Origin: Platycnemis pennipes
Taxonomy: Eukaryota > Arthropoda > Insecta > Odonata > Platycnemididae
DNA length: 64,000 bases
Direction of reading: 5' to 3'
NCBI GenBank assembly: GCA_933228895.1
Contig: OW121853.1
Coordinates: 123,090,133 to 123,154,132 of the forward strand
A program made the translations under genes and the position numbers. Below, in pieces: positions 43,072 through 53,745 of the stretch. Position 1 is the stretch's first letter. Every line of letters begins with the position of its first letter. Below the pieces are notes generated by a model. It worked only from the letters and a program-made list of their open reading frames with translations, was not told the DNA's origin and ran no database searches.

Positions 43072-44662
43072 CAATTCTGGTTCTTTTTAGCGATTGCTAA
43101 GTGAACTGTATTAGCGAGTGTTGTTAGAAATCATATTCCGGCTCCATTTTCGCTAACTTCACGATAGGGTAGCGGTCGCTAAGACCGGCCCTTAGCGATG
43201 AATAAACAACAAAATCGTATTCCCGTTTGTATAGGAGTAGCTGACTCGTAGCTACGATCAATCTGCGTATTGATGTTCATAAGGTCAACCTACGGGACCG
43301 TTCAGGGTTAATTAGTTGAGAGATTACGTCAAGCATGATTTAGAAGCCCCGAATTTGAAACTTTTACGGGGAGAGTTGTTTGAGTTGTTAATAATAAGTG
43401 ATGTTTTCACCGACAATTTCTTATAGAATCGCATAAATTGTAAATCGTGTATTTGATACTCTTCGTTTACATGTAGAGTCAATGGCTATTGAGTTGTTGT
43501 CCCTCTCAGTATCATGAGTAATTACTGTTGTTACTCATCTTTGTCACGTTTTTAAAATAGTACCTACCTATTCGTTCTATTTATTAATATTTTCATTCTG
43601 ATTTTCACCGTGCATATTTCTGTTTGTTTTGATTGGCAGTTGAATTTACTTTTTATCCAGCGCTGTTAGTTGAAGAACGCAAACAACGTATTTGTTGACT
43701 GAAAATAAAAATCATTATGTTTTTGCCATGAAAATGGTTCCACGACGTAACCATATTGAATGCAGGAATTGCGAAATCCGACTTTAAATTCCAGGGGCAG
43801 CATACGTATGGTGATTATTAGCAATATTTAGCGTCGGCAAAGAATTTTATTGCCATGTTATTAACGAAGTAATAATTCCCCGGTAAATATATATAACCGT
43901 ATATGTTCGTAGACAAAATAGCAAAATTCCCAAAATCAGACGTATACTGATGGTTTCTACCTTGCGTTGATAAGCAGCTTAAAGAGCTTCATTAATATAA
44001 AGAGATGGTTAAAGATATGAATTAATATTAAGTAGTAGAGTTAGGTTTTCAAGGTGCGTCGACAGCCGTGGTCATTCGCACCAGAATTAATATTAAACAT
44101 GCTTTAATCTCTAGATTATAAATTATTCAATATAATACATCAACTAATAATATGCTGGCGAGCAGTGTAGTACATTAGGTCTGTTTCTTTACTAATAGGA
44201 AAAATAAATTCCGTAAAAGTTAGAATAATAATATGTACGAAGATAATCTAGTATGGTTCGTTTAAATTCAACAAACCAACAAAAAAATTTAAACTGTTTC
44301 TGAGTTTGATAACAGCATGTGTCCAATTCAGAATATGGCATACAGGGAAACATTTATCAAGAAACTGAAATATACACAAAAGATTTTGATAATACTCAGC
44401 AATGTTATTTGCATAACGGCAACCTCCATGCAGTCGTTTGTTACACAATTTCCGCGGTTACTATGTTTTAGAATTTCGTTCTAGTCTTATTTTACGTCAT
44501 TTCATTGTTTGATGTGAATGACGTCACTGAATTCATAACATCATCGCTGACCTCCCGTACAATCCCCAACCCTAGAAGCGCTAATTCATTCAGAATAAGA
44601 ATTGGGATGATTCATAGTATTCGCTAAAGTTAGCGATCTATAGCGTCGAAAGAACCAGAACT
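43072..44662. mobile_element. Candidate DNA transposon with GGTTCTTT ends
   Basis: Left end CAATTCTGGTTCTTTTTAGC and right end (inverted) CAGTTCTGGTTCTTTCGACG, both followed by copies of AGCGAT/TCGCTAA. About 1.6 kb, AT-rich, no transposase recognised. I could not fix the target duplication. Confidence 0.5.
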
Positions 44663-44854
44663 GAAGCAGCCTTATGCACCAAACTCTTCACATTGCTAAA
44701 GCTCTTGCGTGACGCAATACTTGACGCCATTTTTTCGTCAAACCGTGACGGTTGAAAAGGAGGACTTTGTCGACGCCTTCACGTCACAATTATGACGTTT
44801 CCAAGACACAACAATTCAAGTCTTACGTGAATACCGTACTTGACGTTGCATTTG

Positions 44855-45118
44855 AGGAGCGATGCGGCGGAGACCTTGGATCGAATCCAAGCTGAGGCTG
44901 GAATTTATCATTGGTATGGCGGTCGCCACTTGAGCACTCCGTGGAGAGCTCTAGTAGGAGTTCAGTACCAGTTTCCCTGCCACACACCTTCATGGTGGCT
45001 TGCAGGGTATTAGGCATGTAGACGTACCATGCTCGTCGGATGGAACGGAGATCTCTTAAGGACATATCTTTATGAGTAGGATTATACCGGCGCCGGGCTT
45101 CTCTCCTCCATTCCACCA
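44855..45118 (+). mobile_element. SINE split by a CR1 tail
   Basis: B-box-like TGGATCGAATCC, body AGGAGTTCAGTACC, then (after the CR1 tail) GCTCGTCGGATGGA and AGTAGGATTATACCGGCGCC, ending TTCTCTCCTCC. Matches 41617-41838. Confidence 0.72.
44971..45023 (+). mobile_element. CR1 tail, 53 bp, with duplication
   Basis: Flanked by GTACCA (44965-44970 and 45024-45029). Only the last part of the 3' UTR (CCCTGCCACACACCTTCATG ... GCATGTAGAC) is present. Confidence 0.75.
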
Positions 45119-45147
45119 CTTACTGAACATTTTCTACCTTTACCTAA

Positions 45148-45460
45148 TTAGTGTTACGAGCGTAATAGAAGAACTGGGATGGGAATTGCTATCGGAGCGC
45201 AGGTTGAAATTTTGGCTAAATCTTTTAGGTAAATTCGAAGCTGATTTGTTTTCATAAGACGTTAGCTATATATTTAGAACCCCTGCGTTTTATGCTAGGT
45301 TTCATCATATTAACAAGATTAGAGAGATTACCAGATTGTCGTACAGATGGATAGCTTCCATAGTAGCCTAGTAGCATTACAATAGTGCATGTTTGTGATC
45401 TTCACCCCCTGCCACACACCCTCGTGGTGGCTTGCAGGGCATTTCGTAGGCGTAGATGAA
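45148..45460 (+). mobile_element. CR1-B LINE 3' end
   Basis: From AGTGTTACGAGCGTAATAGA (SVTSVIEELGWELLSERRLKF) to the tail CTTGCAGGGCATTTCGTAGG; a deletion removes part of the 3' UTR. Confidence 0.85.
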
Positions 45461-46334
45461 TTATCAGCCAAGACTATAACGGCGGAAATGACTTGGTCGT
45501 ATTCCAGAATAACTAGTGAAAGGAGCGTTTAAGAGAAGTGGGTAGAAAAGAGTACAGAGAGGTAGATGCAGTCCATGATAACCTAAGCAAACTTCAGAAT
45601 ACCGAAAACAAATGCCAAAATCGTCGAAGCAACCTTCGGGCAGATTACCGTGAAAGAAATTTGAGCTCCGGTTGGAGCCCCAATCAAAGGCCACTGACGA
45701 ACTTGAGTTCGCCTTGAAAATCGTGAACACCTTGCCCTCTTTTTCAGAGACTATTCTCTCTCTCTCCCAAACATGCGGGCCATATTCTGACAGAGGCTAT
45801 CTCCACCAAGGAAACGTACCGGGAATAGAGGAAGTTGGGACCAACGCTGGACTCTGTCACCAGTGCGTGGCAGCAAAAAAATCAATGGGGCCATCGAATT
45901 ATTCGCGACCCATTTCAGAGTTCCTTCCTACCAAAGAAACTATAGTTATACCAATAGAACCACACACGCAAAAAGTTCCAAGAACCTCTCTCAGTCAAAA
46001 GATATAGACATGTGCCTCTATCGAATCTACGAACGGCACAGTGAAACGTGAGGCGAATCTATAATAGAAAGACAATTTAAAGAAAAAAACCACTACTGAA
46101 TTTCAATATTTTGGAAATTGAACCTTTTATGAACACAGTACCCGTCGTACAGAGCACTCTACTACATTGAGTGGTTAAAATATTATCATGCGAATCCATT
46201 TACGAAAGTGTTACATCGATAAAATTTCAAATTAAAGATTCGGCAAAGCAAGGAGTACCTCAAAATCATTACCAACCTAAAATTGTACTTTGGCTTGGTG
46301 CAATATTCCAGTTGATTCTGCTGTAAATCTATAT
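45461..46334. other. No gene recognised
   Basis: A 111-codon plus-strand ORF at 45672-46007 is unrecognised and contains no family motif. The stretch may be a decayed unknown repeat. Confidence 0.42.
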
Positions 46335-46607
46335 TTAAGAAAAGAGAAGTCTGCTGAAAACTCTAAAAAGAAGAAGGGACAGCTTCATCGGCCATATCTT
46401 AAGACACGATGGCCTAATGAAGACAATCGTTTAGGGATAAGTAAGCAGGAAGAAATTCAACATGGACGTCCTATCAGTTGTATGGAACAGGTTGTGAAAG
46501 ATGTGAAACAGAAGAATTACGTTAATATAAATGGATTAGCCGACAGAAGAACTCAGTGGAGAGCTGCGTCATACCAATACTAGGATTTCTGACCGATGAT
46601 GATGATT
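46335..46607 (+). mobile_element. RTE LINE 3' end
   Basis: From AGAAAAGAGAAGTCTGCTGA through the C-terminal codons to CCGATGATGATGATTTG, with several changes. Confidence 0.87.
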
Positions 46608-46615
46608 TGTATTTA

Positions 46616-47212
46616 CTTACTACCCTTCGGCCCCCTCGAGGGTGTGTGGCAGGGGGCGAATTGTCACCAAACATGTACTAAAGTTTGTTTAATTTCTACA
46701 TCTACATAATACCCTGAAAGGCTTCATAAAGGTGTGAGGCAGGGGGTTCATTCAGACCAAGCATGCATCAATTACCATACATAAAAAGGATTGGTAATTA
46801 TAATCTACTAGTAGTCTTCACTTTACAATTTAAAAAAGAGTAAATTGCACGGCAAGCATGCAAAGACATGCTGATAGTTGGATTAGCGTGAAATCCTTAT
46901 ACCAACATGCAACTACCTATGCTATCCATTTTTGCACTCGTATTGATGCTATTGGCTATCTTTATAGTTATTTATATCCCTAATTGTATGAGGAATGAAG
47001 GATATTTTGAATCTATCGGTTCGGCAATCTATTTTTCAAAGTTTGTGATTATGGGCCACCATAGTAAACTGAAATTAGCAAAATATTCTTAACGTAATCA
47101 GTGAAAATATTATCTTGGAATTTATTTAAGAGATTGAGGTCTAAATTTCAACCTACATTCCGACAATTATTCCCATTTTAGTTCACCTAACAGACTGGTT
47201 ACGCTAATGTCC
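46616..47212 (-). mobile_element. CR1 tail followed by a CR1-A 3' end
   Basis: A short CR1-B-like tail (CCTCGAGGGTGTGTGGCAGG) at 46616-46680, then a CR1-A copy from ATCTACATAATACCCTGAAA at 46696 to the SVTSLL block. Old, with many changes. Confidence 0.82.
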
Positions 47213-47215
47213 AGA

Positions 47216-47845
47216 GATAGATTGTCGTATACGACAATCTCTCTAATCATATTTATCTGGGCAAATCTGGCATAATTCGCAGGGGATTTTAACATATATA
47301 TCTAACTTCTTCAGCAAAGTGAATATATATCTATCTTCTCCAGTAAAGTAAATATATCTAACTTCTTCAGTAAAGTAAATATACATCTAACTTCTCAGTA
47401 AAGTAAATATATATCTAACTTATTCAGTAAAGTAAATATGTAAATAACTTTTTCAGTAAGTTTCAATTTCTGCAAGAAATTTAAACGGTACTTTTACCTA
47501 CATTCTGAATACTAACCTACGACCTGATATTGATTCCCAACCTAATTCTTCTATTAATTCCGATACACTACTAAACCTACCGTAACACCTTTTAACCAAC
47601 CTAGTTGCTCTCCGCTTTATATGTAACAACTCTCCATAACGCAGTGCATAGTATTATAGCTCTTATTTTTGTGTAAGTAGTGCGTGTTGTGTGATCTTCA
47701 CCCCCTACCACACACCCTCGCTGTGGCTCGCAAAGTATTACGTAGATGTAGATGTACGCTGCACACTGTCCGGTTCTCTGCTCAAACCTAATATTCATCG
47801 AGATCCCATACACTGACTGCATATTCAAGGTGGGGAATGCAATTA
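47216..47845 (-). mobile_element. CR1-B LINE, expanded and interrupted
   Basis: C-terminal region (GACAATCTCTCTAATC and CCTAATTCTTCTATTAATTC) with the HLEYAVSVWDLDEY-like block resuming at about 47775-47845. It is interrupted by a forward CR1-B tail at about 47640-47755, and contains the tandem repeat below. Confidence 0.75.
47295..47465. repeat. Tandem repeat inside CR1-B
   Basis: About six units of 27-30 bp with consensus ATATATCTAACTTCTTCAGT followed by AAAGTAA. The unit derives from the LINE text ATGTGCCTAACATCTTCAGT, so it expanded in place. Confidence 0.88.
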
Positions 47846-48224
47846 CGCAGTGGACTTGTATTTGAAGGAGAATTAAAGATACAGAAATATTCCCTGGCTA
47901 CGTCACCAATCGGCGAAGTGAATCACTTGAAGCGATACGTCAAGGGGCTCGCCTCCTGCATCGCGTCCATGTGCGAATTCAGGGATGACCTTGGGCCCTG
48001 AAAGAAAAAAGTTGGCATTTCCGAGCCTCGACAATGACGACATATAAACGTCACAGTCACACAAAATCCAGAATCCGGTGCGCGAACAATTGCATGTGAC
48101 GAAGTACTGACGTCGCAATCTCCGCATTGTCGAGAATTGGATTTTTCCGAAGCCTTGCTGAGTAAGGCAGCGCTGCGCTGGTCTTCCTAAAGGCAAATAG
48201 TTTGGACAGAGTTCTTACGTGCTG

Positions 48225-48533
48225 GGGGCCTGTGTTTGAAACCGTCGGGATTATCTCGAACAGGTAACCAAGGAGTCACGTGATACAAACACGAATGGTT
48301 TCAAAGTTTAATGTGTCTGAATCGCTCTTTACAACATCATTAACTGTTTTCACTTGAGTTTTTCTCATCTATTCCAACTAAAGAGCCCCCAGTTGACAGA
48401 TATGACACAAGTGTAAACAAAGAATAGGGTTGCAATCAGCGGTTTTAACACACCAAATTTGCGAAGCATTCCTGTTTATACCACGTGACTCCTTGGTTAC
48501 CTATTCGAGATAATCCCGATGGTTTCAAACACA
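48225..48533. mobile_element. Fold-back MITE (GTTTGAAAC family), complete copy 1
   Basis: Nearly perfect hairpin: left TGTGTTTGAAACCGTCGGGA, GGTAACCAAGGAGTCACGTG; right the inverse, ending CGATGGTTTCAAACACAGTC. About 309 bp, no ORF. Confidence 0.88.
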
Positions 48534-48542
48534 GTCCCCTGG

Positions 48543-48852
48543 GTGGTTGTGTTTGAAACCTTCGAAATCATCTCGAATAGGTAACCAAGGAGTCACGTGG
48601 TACAAACACGAATGGTTAGCGAATTTTATTTCTCTGAATCGCTCGTTATATAATCAAAAATTGTTTTCCCTTGAGTTTTTCTCATCTCTCTCGATTATAG
48701 ATCCCACAGATGAGATGAAACACAAGTGTAAACAATGAATGAGGTTGTAATCAGCAGTTTTAGCACATCAAATTTGCGAGCCATTCTTGTTTATACCACG
48801 TGACTCCTTGGTTACCTATTCGAAATAATCTCGACTGTTTCAAACACAACCC
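48543..48852. mobile_element. Fold-back MITE (GTTTGAAAC family), complete copy 2
   Basis: Directly follows copy 1 in tandem. Ends GGTTGTGTTTGAAACCTTCG and the inverse TTTCAAACACAACCCCCC, with CACGTGGTAC in each arm. CCTGG lies on both sides. Confidence 0.88.
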
Positions 48853-49336
48853 CCCTGGTGTCCCTACGAAGGCAGCGTCACCTCTGCCATGACAACAATA
48901 ACAACAGCAGAGTGGGGGTGGGAGGCTTGCCCTAGAGCGGTCGACACACTGACCTTGACACCCGAGGGGGGGGGGGGGGGCGCTAATCGGGGATAATAGG
49001 GCGTACGCTGCGCATTACGCCAACGAGGTTCGGCTGATTGTATTTATAGGATGGAGGCAGCAACAGCAGCAGGAGCGAGGTGACCCTCCGCGGTGAGCCC
49101 CGGGCTGCCAGGAGGAATTGACTGGGAATCGCTGTCCGTATAATTGTATAAAGTAATTGTATAAATACCCGTATAATTGTATAAAAGTAATATATAAAAT
49201 AAAACGGACCGTAGGTTTCGATTTAGCACGAACGATTCGGATGCACTGGGAGCAGATCTGTTTTCCGATGACGTTAAGTTCATATCACACTAAGCGAATC
49301 CGGTTACGGCTGTATCCTCCGGCCAATCAGAAGGTT
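48853..49336. other. No gene recognised; G run
   Basis: A run of about 16 G at 48966-48981 and repeated TATAATTGTATAAAGTAAT text at 49137-49200. No ORF supported. Confidence 0.5.
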
Positions 49337-49455
49337 AAAGTACAAATTAAATCTATTGCCCAAATTTAAAACGGAATATGTCAGATCTATAGTAAAAACA
49401 CCAGATTATTATGATAGATTCGACCAAATAAATAAGATTAGAGACATAAGAGTCG
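49337..49455 (+). mobile_element. CR1-B LINE, left part
   Basis: Reads IVKTPDYYDRFDQINKIRD, then jumps to CR1-A at 49456; the right part resumes at 50674. Confidence 0.82.
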
Positions 49456-50673
49456 TAGAACTAATTTTGAAATTAAAACCTTATGGGTTAGACAGTAATA
49501 TCATATCATGGATTAATGATTTCCAACATGATCGGGTACAAAGGGTTATTTTGGACGGTGTTACCTCCCCGGCAATTGAAGTCACTTCAGGTGTCCCACA
49601 AGGTAGTGTGATAGGTCCACTCCTGTTCCTTCTGCACATAAATGTTATCAATAAGGAGGTCCTAAGAAGCTTCGTCTATTTGCCGATGACGCAGTAGTGT
49701 ACAGGGATATTCTATGCCCAAATGATAGAGAATATTCAAATGATGACCTACAAGCAATTGAAAAATGGTGTGATGCATGGCAGTTAGAATTAAATTTTAA
49801 AAAATTTGTAGTAATGAATTATTGGAAAAAGAATTGTTGTCCTCCTATCAATAACAAAATAAATAATAATGAATTAACAAGCGTGGAATCCATTAAATAT
49901 CTTGGAATAAGACTGACACATGATCTTTCCTGGGGTAAACACATACGTAAAATAATGGGTCAAGCTAATCGTAGACTGGGATTCATCAAAAGAGTACCTA
50001 TTGGGTAAATGTGACGAACATGTACGAGAAATAAGCTACTTTTCCTTGTTAGCCCTCATTTGTAATACGCTGCCAGTATATGGGATACCTAAGAAATCGG
50101 TCTAAATAATGAACTTGAACGTGTGCAGCGAAGATTGGCAAGATTTGAAAAGGGACGATACGATAATTATATTAGCGTAACCAGTCTATTAAATAAATTA
50201 AAATGGGAATCATTGTCAGATCGATGGTTTAAATTTATACTTAATATCTTAGATAAATTCCAAGATAATATTTTCACTGACGACGCTAAAAATATTTTGC
50301 GAACCCCAAATTACTATGGTAGACTGGACCTTGGTTACGAAATTAGAGAAATTGATGGCCGAACTGACAGATTCAAAATGTCCTTTTTTCCTCGTACAAT
50401 TAGGGATATGAATAGCGGTGAATATGTCCAATACGAGTGGATCAATGCATAAAATTTAGCTGCAAGTTGGTATAAGGAATAGAAGGTATCCCAAGTAACA
50501 GCATGTTTTTGCATGCTTACTTTGTGATGTTTATCTTTTTTAAAAAGTGAAGTTTAGGCTAGTATAATAATACTAATCCTTTTTTTGCATGATATGTCGT
50601 GCATGTCAGGTGAGAATTCACTCCTGCCACACACCTTTATGGTGGCTTGCAGGGTATTATGTAGATGTAGATA
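49456..50673 (+). mobile_element. CR1-A LINE nested in CR1-B
   Basis: Starts at LILKLKPYGLDSNIISW, with SGVPQGSVIGPLLF, a frameshift just before FADDAV (about 49675), another near VPIG (about 49998), and an open C-terminus (50123-50452). Full 3' end with GTAGATGTAGATATAG. Confidence 0.92.
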
Positions 50674-51000
50674 TAGATAACCGTACCGATAGATTTAAAA
50701 TGTCAATTTTCCTGCGTACTGAAAGAGAATACAATAGGCACCATAGAGAAGGGATGGGTAGGTGAAATATTGTTATCGTAATCTGTGGTGCATGATGCAT
50801 GTATAAACAACCAATCCCTTCTTCGCCATTTAGATACTAACTGTCTAGAATGGAACCTAAATACCTAACATGTTTCCGAGTATTAGCTTGGTTGCATGCT
50901 AACAGTTCCATGTAGTAGCCTAGTGCATGATTGGTGATCTTCACCCCCTGCCACACACCCTCGCGGTGGCTTGCAGAGTATCGCGTAGATGCAGATCAGC
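50674..51000 (+). mobile_element. CR1-B LINE, right part
   Basis: Continues from CCGTACCGATAGATTTAAAA, exactly where the left part stopped (GTCGTA), through the 3' UTR to TATCGCGTAGATGCAGATC. Confidence 0.85.
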
Positions 51001-51749
51001 GCCAACCAGCTCTCAACTGTTAAATTATAGTAGCGCGTCTAAAAACCAACCGGCCAGTTGTTCAATCGTGGCCGATAGGAGCTATCCTCGTGGTCACGTG
51101 CTATATGCGTTTACATTTCGTGATATTTTGATTGTAGCCATTTCAACTACCTCTAAACTTTAACTGTATTAAGAAAACAATTAAAAGAGCATCTAATTCT
51201 CACATATCGCCAAATTTTTTGCGAAGGGTGTATTATGATAGTATGCATATTAGTGAGGTGAGATTAAATGTACTTAATTCATTTCTATCTCGTATTAGAG
51301 GCAGAAATCCTGTATTTGAGGCAGTATAGTCACGAAATGTAAGCAGAAACATCACGTGACCCTGGGGCAAGATTCTGTTGGCCTCGACTGTACAACCGGC
51401 CGGTGATATTACCGGTCAGTGAGATTGGAAATGTTTACGTCAACCGTAACCGACATCGCCTTAAGAGAGATACGGCCTTAAAAGAACTCAGAGAAAGGCG
51501 CAGATCAAGAAGATCGATTCAGTATCAAATGCCATAGCCTCGGGCGAGGGTCAATGTGTAATGCGGAAGGCAACGGGAAAATACCACATTAGTCTCCCTA
51601 GTAGCCTCACATTCAACACAGGCAGAATGGAGGTCTGCAGTAAACAAATCTTATGGTTTGAAACGCAGATGATGATGGTTCATGGGAAAAATCGAAACAA
51701 AAGCTGAAGGCGGATTTGTTTGGGGCCTGATTCCCTCATCGAGCGTTAA
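51001..51749. other. No gene recognised
   Basis: Holds ATAGGAGCTATCCT (about 51075), a 14-bp palindrome also found at about 3818. No ORF supported. Confidence 0.42.
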
Positions 51750-52198
51750 GTAGCGTTTCAGAATTAACAAAAGAATTAGGGTGGGAATCATTATCAGAGC
51801 GTAGGTTAAGGTACAGATTAAATCTATAAGAGAAATTTCAATCGGATAGCTTTACTGAAGATGTTAGGCACATATGAAAAAAACCAGCGTATTGTGTTAG
51901 ATTCGACCAGATAAATAAGATTAGAGAGATAGATTGTCGTACCGATAGATTCAAAATGGCATTTTCCCCCGTACTATAAGAGAACGGATAGGTGAACGGG
52001 ATAGGTAGGTGAAATATTTTAGAGTAGCCTGTAGTGCATGATGTGTGTATTAACCCCTGAAACACGAGATATACTAACAATCTAGTTGCATGAGACCCTA
52101 TAGTTGCTTGTTTGCATGTCGGTAGTGCATGCTTGATGATCTTCACCCCCTGCCACACACCCTCGCGGTGGCTTGCAGGGTATCGTGTAGATGTAGAT
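51750..52198 (+). mobile_element. CR1-B LINE 3' end near an SLC6 exon
   Basis: From AGAATTAACAAAAGAATTAG through the C-terminus (frame broken) and 3' UTR to TATCGTGTAGATGTAGATC. Its tail ends 106 bp from the SLC6 exon at 52305. Confidence 0.9.
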
Positions 52199-52304
52199 CG
52201 AAAGCCCACGTCTCGGTCAGCAAAAGGGAGCAACGACATGACACCTATAAACATTTGGAAATGCATACTGCCGCTGAGAGGATGGCTGGAGGCGAGGGAC
52301 TAAC

Positions 52305-52439
52305 CTTGGAACAGAGGCGCCATCATCTTGAAGGCCTCGCTGGGGCCCAGGCTGGAGTACTGGCCGACGACCAGCTCGAGGAAGAAGAGCGGCAGACCGG
52401 CTGCGAAGAGCATGATGGTGTGTGGCACCAGGAACGCAC
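52305..52439 (-). CDS. SLC6 transporter, coding exon (TM2 region)
   Basis: Internal exon of a sodium- and chloride-coupled SLC6-family transporter (plasma-membrane symporter of neurotransmitters or amino acids). The 135-bp exon encodes 45 residues starting GAFLVP, through the TM2 signature LELVVGQYSSLGP, and ending at APLFQG. It is bounded by a pyrimidine-rich acceptor (TTTCTCCTCAG) and a GTTAGT donor, both phase 1. The preceding exon, which should end in the TM1 motif GNVWRFPY...GG, is not recognisable to the right in the window. Within SLC6 the wording resembles the GABA/monoamine/orphan groups more than the insect nutrient amino-acid transporters, but the subtype is not resolved. No stops or frameshifts, so it looks functional. 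Confidence 0.93.
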
Positions 52440-52523
52440 CTGAGGAGAAAGAAAGGAAGAGACGCCTGTTCACTGTCTGCACCAGTCAACAATTGCCAGG
52501 CACTGCCAAATTACGCCAGAAGG

Positions 52524-53523
52524 GGCTGTGTTTGAAACCGTCGAGCACAGAGTCCCCGGATGAGAAAAACTCCACTGAAAACAGTGCGTGACATTATAAT
52601 GAACGATTCAAACACACCAACATTTGCGAACAATTATTGTTTATTCCACGTGACTCCCATAGATGGGCAAGGTTAATCCACAAATTAACTCCGTTAATCT
52701 TTTAAAAGCTACTCGAAAAGTTAACTTCGTTAACCGTTACCTTGATGAAAATATAACGTGAGCTAAATTTACCCGTTAAAGTTAAGAATCTATATGAAAT
52801 TGTAGGTAATTTTTAATATGATATGTTACTTAACATTAATTTTTAATGTTAACGAGCGTAATAAGGATTTCATAGTCAAAAATACTTGTTTAATAAAAGC
52901 ATAGCTTCATTCATGCATAATTATTAGGTATGGAATTTCATTGTAATATCCCATTTCCATTGGTACAGTTAGACCTGACGCTGTTTGTATTTCTCTAGCG
53001 TAGTTTTGTGCCATTAGATGGTGGAAAAAAACTATTGCTAGTCCTATTAGCATAAGAAGAATCCACAGTTCTTGAAGAAAGCTTAGACTTGGTTTTCTTT
53101 TTCCCACGAGTTGATCCTGCCTTTACTTTTTATTCAAATTGAATGTATTTTGATGGATGCGTTTTCTTCATGTATTGTTTAAGATTGTTTAGGGTGGAAA
53201 AATGAGCATTGACTGTGTAAATTTGTCTGTAAAAGTCTGATGGCATTACAAACGCTGAGTTCTCAATACTGCATTCTCAACACTACACCCTCACCAAGTT
53301 ATTACGTGGCAATCCAGATGGCTCAGTACGAAAGTAACGGATTTAAATTAACGGAAGTTAATAAGACCGTTAATAATCTTTGGAGTCAACTTAAAAGTTA
53401 CATCGTTAAGCAATATGTTAACTTCGTTAAGTAACGATTAACGGATTAACGCTTTTCTGCCCAGCTATGGTGACTCCTTGGTTACCTATTCGAGTTCATA
53501 CAGACGGTTCCAAACACAACACC
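52524..53523. mobile_element. Fold-back MITE (GTTTGAAAC family) split by a hAT element
   Basis: Left arm CTGTGTTTGAAACCGTCGAG with an internal deletion; right arm GTGACTCCTTGGTTACCTAT to GGTTCCAAACACAAC. Interrupted at GTGACTCC by the element at 52658. Confidence 0.85.
52658..53469. mobile_element. hAT-type non-autonomous element
   Basis: Flanked by a perfect 8-bp duplication GTGACTCC (52650-52657 and 53470-53477), the size made by hAT transposases. Ends CATAGATGGGCAAGG and (inverted) CATAGCTGGGCAGAA, followed on both sides by many GTTAAC/TTAACG words. 812 bp. A 66-codon minus-strand ORF at 52907-53107 with one hydrophobic stretch is not a transposase. Confidence 0.88.
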
Positions 53524-53639
53524 CCAGGCCACTGTTCTTAACACTGCTTCGGCTAAGGTGGTTAGACTGTACACTCTATGTGTGCACCATCTCATGTACC
53601 CCTATGCAGGGTCGCACTGTAACCCCATAATCTACATGT

Positions 53640-53745
53640 TTCCAAGTAGTAGCCTAGTTGCATATCAAAATTGCATGCTTAGCGATCTTCACCCCCTGCC
53701 ACACACCCTCGCGGTGGCTTGCAGTGAATTGCGTAGATGTAGATG
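53640..53745 (+). mobile_element. CR1-B tail
   Basis: 3' UTR GCATGCTTAGCGATCTTCAC, tail ending GCGTAGATGTAGATG. Confidence 0.85.

Larger units (their letters stand above)
7198..52304 (-). other. Intron of the SLC6 gene, about 45.1 kb
   Basis: Deduced from the two matching exons: donor GTTAGT at 52304 and acceptor CAG at 7198, same phase on both sides. The family alignment has no residues missing at the junction, so no exon is expected inside. The intron is filled with the CR1, RTE, Penelope, SINE and DNA-transposon copies listed below. Splicing across it is inference from sequence; no transcript was seen. Confidence 0.85.

Noticed and set aside
45672..46007. 111-codon ORF as a gene
   Set aside because: No family motif, no neighbouring exon-like signals, overlapping ORFs in another frame.
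52907..53107. 66-codon ORF in the hAT element as a transposase
   Set aside because: Far too short and without hAT C-terminal or zinc-finger features.
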